DNA of 64,000 nucleotides from Nematostella vectensis (taxonomy: Eukaryota; Cnidaria; Anthozoa; Actiniaria; Edwardsiidae): assembly GCF_932526225.1 (NCBI RefSeq), contig NC_064037.1, forward strand, positions 15,376,601-15,440,600, written 5' to 3'. Below the pieces are notes generated by a model, which worked only from the letters and a program-made list of their open reading frames with translations, searched no databases and was not told the DNA's origin. Of this stretch, positions 59,501 to 64,000 are shown piece after piece. The translations under genes and the position numbers were made by a program. How positions within the stretch are numbered: the stretch's first letter is position 1; every line of letters begins with the position of its first letter.

Positions 59501-62500
59501 CATTTAGTTATGCTACATTTTTTCAATGATGTAACATTTAGTTATATTGTAATGCGCTTTTGATCATTATATGAAAAAAGCGCAATATAAATTAATAAAT
59601 TATTATTATTATTATTATTATTAACAGATTGAGCGAAACAAGCTGTTGGTTGAGCAGCAAGCTCGTGAAGAGGCAATTCGGCAAAAGGAGGAATTGCAAG
59701 CTAGACTGCAGGAACTACAGAATGAAGCAGATAGCTGCAGAGAAGCACTGGTACAGTACATAAGATTTTCTATTTGAACCATACATAGAATGCCTTACTA
59801 GAATGCCTTACCATCAAACCTTCGCCACAGAGAGTTCTCTTTGATTGGAGCAGGGGTATTTATCAGAATGAATAAATCTACTCCCTTGGGTATTCCAAAA
59901 TACAGCAAGTGAGTTCTAATCCTCAAGGAAAACAAACCACAATTAGCAAAGAGTATTAAGTATTTTTTTAGTAAGTAATGAACTGTAACCATCGCATCAC
60001 TAACTACAAGCACAAGGGGATAGCCATATCGTTATCATTTCGTGAGTCTTCAATTTCGTGAGAAAAATTGTTGTTTGGAAAGGATTAAATTTTGCCAATA
60101 CTATATCCAAGTGACTTCTTTTGTAACTTCTTTGCCAACTACAACAGGACCAATATATTCAAACAAAACCAACAATACGTGCCTTAGCGGCTGCTGAATT
60201 TCCTTAAAAGTCAGTCTCAAAGTAATGAAAGAGTGCTCCCTTGTTCCTGAGCCAGTATCGATAGTTTCGTTAGATGTCCTTACTAGGAGATCTCAATGCA
60301 ACTTTCAATCTCTGTGGTCAAATTTTCTATTTCCATTACATTTCTCAATATCAATGTTCATGCTCTTTATTTTTCGCGAGTCCTTAAGTTCAAAATTTTT
60401 ATTGGAAATCGCAAATTTAAGTACACACGAAAATTAAGCAGAATAAGGTATTATCCGGCTTTAAAGTGACAAGGTATGTTTTTTTTTTCTATCAAAGATG
60501 CGCTCGGAAGAGACAGCAGAGTTACTAGCAGAGAAAGCACGAGTCGCTGAAGAGGAGGCGACTCTGCTGCAGCGGAAAGCGACAGATGCAGAAGAAGAGC
60601 TCAGAAGGTTAAGATTAAGCGCCAGTAAGGTACTGCCAGACTAGGTGTTCAGAGGTGTGTGGTGTTTGTCAATGGATAAAAAATGATATTTTGGAACCTA
60701 TGGGTCAATAAAAACGTTCATTAAACATTTCCTAATTTTCTAACATTCAATGTAATTCAAGGCAAGGTTTTTTTAAACAACACCATTTGGCTACCCCCCA
60801 CTATTGGATAGTCCTTGGTATTCTAACAGGATTGGTATGAGAGAGTTCCCTTTCTAGGCAAGCCTGGACGAAACGCCAATTATAGCCAAATTCATTGTTG
60901 CAGAACCTCTGCAAATTCCAAATCCTTGTCTCGTTTGGGAATAGCACATAGTCAATCAACAGTGTAAACCAATTAATGGCTTTCATGTTTTCATTGCTGC
61001 TGACTGCAAACAGCAGGGTATTGATTGGTCACAGTGGTGTGATTGACTGCATGTAAATCCAAAACAATGAAATGATTTTAATTCTCTGTGGTTGCACACA
61101 ATGAATTCAGCTATATTTTTTTATGCAGAGCGAGGAAGAAAAGAGCATTCTAGAAAGGCGAGCCCGTGAGGCTGATGAACTGTTCAGAAGAGTCTTTCAA
61201 GAATCTGAGGCTAGGTAAGCTTCATTGTTGTGTTGGACACTGGTGATGATGATACGTCATGGTTCATCATGTAACATCATGTAACAGCATCATATTTCAC
61301 CATCACCACCACCATCTTTATCATAATAATCATAGTAATCATCACTATCATCGTCACAGTAATGATCATCATAGTATCATTATTTGTATGATCATAATTC
61401 TCATCCAACTTATCATCAGCATAATGTGTCATTGTCATTCTGTCATTGTTATCTATAGAATCACCACAAACACCATAACACATCAAAACGAGTAAAGCAA
61501 TGACAACACTGATAAGCATAGTCATTATCACCATTGCCTTAATCGCACTTGCGTCATCCTCATCATAAAAACAACTTTTAACATAACTCATTGTGTTTCC
61601 AGAGGCAGAGAAAACTTACTGAATGCTAAACATACAGAGAAAAAAGCTGTGCAGAAACTGGCGGAGCTTTCATCATCTTCTAACAACCTACCAGTAAGTA
61701 TGGCTTTTATTCATTACAATGCATGTGTGTTGCTTTGTAAAAGCTTTCGGCTGTTAAACATTCGCAATTGTTTTCTAGTCCTATAACAGTATAGCACAAG
61801 AAAAAAAACCTGACGCAAATCGAAGCTATTTATATGATTACAAAACAGAAGCCGAGAATCTGAGACTCGTCAAAGACAGTGAAAAAGAAAGGTAGTATGA
61901 GAAAGCAGATTTGGCATTGTTATAATGACCAACCATAAACCTGTATAGGCTAACTAGTGCAAAGCACTGTGCAAACTTTGTCAATGTATTAGTATTGCTG
62001 AAATTGCTACGCTTGGTTGACCACAAAACAAAGCAAATGTTGGCAAACCTTTTCACAGCTCCTCCCAATATGGTGTTATACAATGCTAGAATTGCTAGGT
62101 CGGCAATGCTGACTGTTTTGGCCAATGCTGATGTTTGCACAGGTTTAAAGAATGTCGATCTCCCACTCCTTTGTTATTGTTTATCATTGAAAAAACAGCT
62201 GTTTACTCGCAAGGAAACTTCAAAATAACAATCTACCAATGAAGTCTGATGTGTTATTGACAATATTTGATTAAAAATATCTTGGTAACTTGCTTGAATT
62301 AGCCGGTGGAAATAGATGCTTTGTGTGACTTGGCATTGAGCGGGAGCATGAAATGGCAGCTGGATTGGCCGTCTTTAAGGAAGATGTTCAATTTAAGCTT
62401 TGTATGTATTGCTTGCAGATATGATCAATATGTGGGTCATCGCCGAAGTCAACAGCTGCAGATGCACCTTAAAGACTTGGAGGTAATTGAATGAAACCCA

Positions 62501-63853
62501 GCCTCCTATAGAATAAAACAATACCTATATACTGTATGAAAGGAAACCCCTAGCTTCATCGTCAAATGAAAAATGTCTTAATGTCTAGGGCTGCAGCAGT
62601 ATTTTCAAAGATTATAAGGAAATGACCAGTAGTAGAAGCGTAGCTATGCCCCATAATATTTTCTTAATGTTTCTGTATTGTGCCCCCCCCCCCCTCCCCA
62701 ATATTCCCAGGCCTGCTACGGCACTATGTCAATATTAATCAAGTTGATTGATTCATTTTTATCTGCATGCATTCGCGTTGAATACGGCTCATGGGTAATA
62801 CAACTTTTTTAATTTAGCCTTAATCTGATTAATGTGTGGTTCCTATCTTTCTTATCTGTACATTTCCTTCCAAAATGTAAACTAGAACTGAATCTGGGTT
62901 ATTATTATGTTATCGTTATTGTGTTGGTTATTAGAAAAGTTTTGTGGGTAATTTTAAATCAAGTGAATAAGCAGTGGTACTACAAAGTTGCCACGAATTT
63001 TTGCGTGTTTGTATTTTTCCAGGACATGAGAATTAGAGATAGGCAATCTAGTTGGGATGGTATCCACGAAGACAATCAAAAGCGAGGCGAGACAAAGTAC
63101 TCTACCCTACAAAAGGTCTGTCATACCCTTACACGAAGCTTCCCCGTCAATAGGCGACTTGCACTAAGGAGTCACGTGACATTTTAACTGGCAAATTCAA
63201 GCCGAAATAAACAGAGAAATGACTGCAGTCATCACGCCAGAAAGTGGGAAAAATAAAATCTTTCAATGAAACAAAAAAATTTTCTGACAATGAAACTTTC
63301 TGGCTGATTCGTAAGCGCTGAATAAGTTGAATAAGTGCGGAGAACGCGCGGGTATGCCACCCAAAATGTCATGTGATTTCTCAGTCAATTTTCTTATTTC
63401 AAGTCGCCTATTCATCCTTTACTTAGGATTGTTAGAGAAACTGGTCTGCTGGACTAATCCGTCCACACTGCAGGATGCTATATGTACAGACTGAGATCCC
63501 TCCCCTTCCTTGAAATTTCCTCTCTTGCCATTGGGTAATACTGAAGTGAATCCAAGTGGTGATTCAAGCACACCACGCCAAATGATGGTCAACATGCCCT
63601 CCACGTACCCTTTCTTGTTATTAGGTGAAGTTGAGGGAAACCCAAGTGTTCCACGCTACAAAGGGTTCAAATGTACCCTATGCCCCCTCCCCATCCCTCG
63701 ACATTCCCTCTTTTGCCATTGGGTAATGTTAAGGACGAACACAAGTGTTCGTTTCCTTTTTCGTGTACACTTTAACAGATTTATAATTGATTGTATGTTT
63801 AGATCACAACAGGATCTTCGAAAGCAAGAATTGAGTTCTTCGAGGAACTGTGA
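53501..63853 (+). CDS. NF2: Merlin (NF2), FERM-domain cortex/Hippo regulator
   Basis: Seventeen exons: 53501-53563, 53655-53783, 54726-54932, 55239-55307, 56954-57036, 57205-57280, 57986-58120, 58494-58568, 59021-59134, 59628-59750, 60498-60629, 61129-61214, 61603-61693, 61779-61891, 62419-62482, 63023-63115, 63803-63853. In frame, about 567 residues (human 595). The FERM domain runs from [16 protein letters not shown] through [54 protein letters not shown] and [17 protein letters not shown] to [20 protein letters not shown] charged coiled coil follows (about residues 310-480), then a C-terminal domain ending [12 protein letters not shown], the merlin-type end rather than that of ezrin/radixin/moesin. 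At the membrane cortex it links receptors to Hippo signalling. Tandem duplications touch the exon 4 donor and exon 6 acceptor. The ATG is preceded by an out-of-frame ATG at 53487. Confidence 0.96.
53784..54725 (+). other. Merlin intron 2
   Basis: About 0.94 kb of AT-rich intron. No exon, RNA gene or clear repeat unit seen. First introns of such genes often hold enhancers, but nothing here allows a call. Confidence 0.45.
55290..55435 (+). repeat. 74-bp duplication of merlin exon 4 donor region
   Basis: CACCTTCTTCCACAGA, the last coding bases of exon 4, occurs at 55290 (real; donor ACG|GTATAT at 55307/55308) and again at 55364, where ATG|GTTACC replaces the donor. The downstream GCTTTTGTTACAGTACT is duplicated with it (GCTTCTGTTACAGTACT). 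Two copies, 74 bp apart. Confidence 0.92.
55436..56953 (+). other. Merlin intron 4, remaining part
   Basis: About 1.5 kb with a 15-base G run (55450-55464), a 15-base C run (56706-56720), each beside an apparent MITE end (CCAGGATTTTGAGCCTGG; CTGGCTCCAGGCCTGG), and a tRNA-like pseudogene (56386-56457). No exon found. Confidence 0.5.
56386..56457 (+). pseudogene. tRNA-like sequence, tRNA-Asp type, degenerate
   Basis: GCCTCGTTGGTATAGTGG at the start and GGAGGTTCGATCCC in the T arm are tRNA A and B box-like. GTC sits where an Asp anticodon would be, with a GTCT/AGAC stem. But the acceptor arms do not pair, and the anticodon loop is one base too long. I judge it a tRNA pseudogene or a SINE head and not a working gene. 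Confidence 0.6.
57128..57204 (+). repeat. 29-bp repeat made of merlin exon 6 acceptor
   Basis: Three units with starts at 57128, 57157 and 57186 (exact 29-bp steps). Each holds AAATTCTTTGTTTGTTAAG or TTTAG and bases matching the start of exon 6 (GGATGAAG in units 1 and 3). The true exon starts at 57205. The first unit therefore is a decoy acceptor with coding start. Confidence 0.95.
60881..61115. mobile_element. MITE, about 230 bp (family member 2), merlin intron 11
   Basis: Ends TATAGCCAAATTCATTGTTGCA and TTGCACACAATGAATTCAGCTATA are inverted, and the inner GAATAGCACATAGTCAATCA pairs with TGATTGACTGCATGT. It matches the layout of the element at 38266-38466 with more divergence. No coding capacity. 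Confidence 0.78.
61240..61600 (+). repeat. CAT/ATC simple-sequence region in merlin intron 12
   Basis: Dense trinucleotide-like ATC/CAT composition (CATCACCACCACCATC, ATCATCATAGTATCAT and similar) spanning most of intron 12 (61215-61602). Open frames here are artefacts rich in His and Ile. Confidence 0.75.
61892..63022 (+). other. Merlin introns 14 and 15
   Basis: Around exon 15 (62419-62482) lie two introns without other exons. Intron 15 has a 12-base C run (62683-62694) inside a short block flanked by GCGTAGCTATGCC and GGCCTGCTACGGCAC, perhaps a degraded MITE. Confidence 0.45.
63495..63770 (+). repeat. ~95-bp repeat, three copies, upstream of merlin last exon
   Basis: The TTGCCATTGGGTAAT string (or TTGTTATTAGGTGAA) occurs near 63525, 63615 and 63713, each followed by an AAG...AAYCCAAGTG-like end. 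The array ends about 35-80 bp before the exon 17 acceptor (63801-63802) and does not clearly contain it. Confidence 0.75.
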
Positions 63854-64000
63854 TGGACCTGTGTGCGGTACGGTCCATTTTAAATGTCAGTGGTATCTAA
63901 AGGAAGTTTTAATCAGCGTTCGCAAAGCCAAGGTTCAGTCGCCATTTTAAAGAAATCCCCGAAAAACTCAGGAGGCGAGTTTCAACTGTTTCCTGAGAAA
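63854..64000 (+). other. 3' flank of merlin
   Basis: Directly after the stop codon (63851-63853). Presumably 3' UTR; the window ends before a poly(A) signal can be assigned. Confidence 0.5.

Noticed and set aside
61259-61591. His- and Ile/Met-rich open frames in merlin intron 12
   Set aside because: Produced by the CAT/ATC simple repeat; no other coding evidence.

Overview
The window looks like nuclear DNA from an early-branching animal, most likely an anthozoan cnidarian of the Nematostella type. That assignment is inference. It rests on spliced animal genes with GT-AG introns, a HEPN-NACHT-LRR receptor, N-terminally extended papain-like proteases, CR1/L2-like retroelement debris and very dense minisatellites. 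There are no prokaryotic features and no intact virus.

Layout. 1-1224: a CR1/L2-like LINE whose 5' part is inverted, ending in an (ATCT)n tail. 1225-2480: a recent duplicate of the intron and exon-3 region of a protease gene lying 16 kb away, now carrying a stop codon. 2963-8209 (-): a HEPN-NACHT-LRR receptor gene with a duplicated 3' end. 10299-11092: a small TIR transposon with a 9-bp target duplication. 12336-20817 (-) and 21949-27862 (-): two tandem papain-family cysteine protease genes with identical exon phases. 29785-32029: a 2.2-kb non-autonomous Mutator-like element. 32343-38079 (+): complete SPO11 (14 exons). 39189-48032 (-): complete VPS28 (10 exons), with a 2.7-kb minisatellite in one intron. 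49275-52765 (-): complete CIMIP2C/FAM166C (4 exons), head to head with 53501-63853 (+): complete merlin/NF2 (17 exons, ending FFEEL). Exon sums are in frame for every gene model.

The genes do not form one pathway: they cover innate sensing, secreted proteolysis, meiotic double-strand breaks, ESCRT-I sorting, the ciliary microtubule lumen and Hippo/cortex control. A perfect RFX X-box lies 143 bp upstream of the CIMIP2C start, as expected for a ciliary gene.

The most unusual signal is not a gene. Tandem arrays with units from 17 to 89 bp repeatedly lie on, or directly beside, exon-intron junctions or coding 3' ends. In many of them the repeated unit contains the junction itself (5' splice site, 3' splice site plus coding bases, a TACTAAC branch-point-like motif, or the stop codon). 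This occurs in both proteases, SPO11 and merlin. VPS28 has an array starting about 10 nt from a donor, and the receptor has a duplicated coding end. One array also contains a 67-bp fragment of a NACHT gene.
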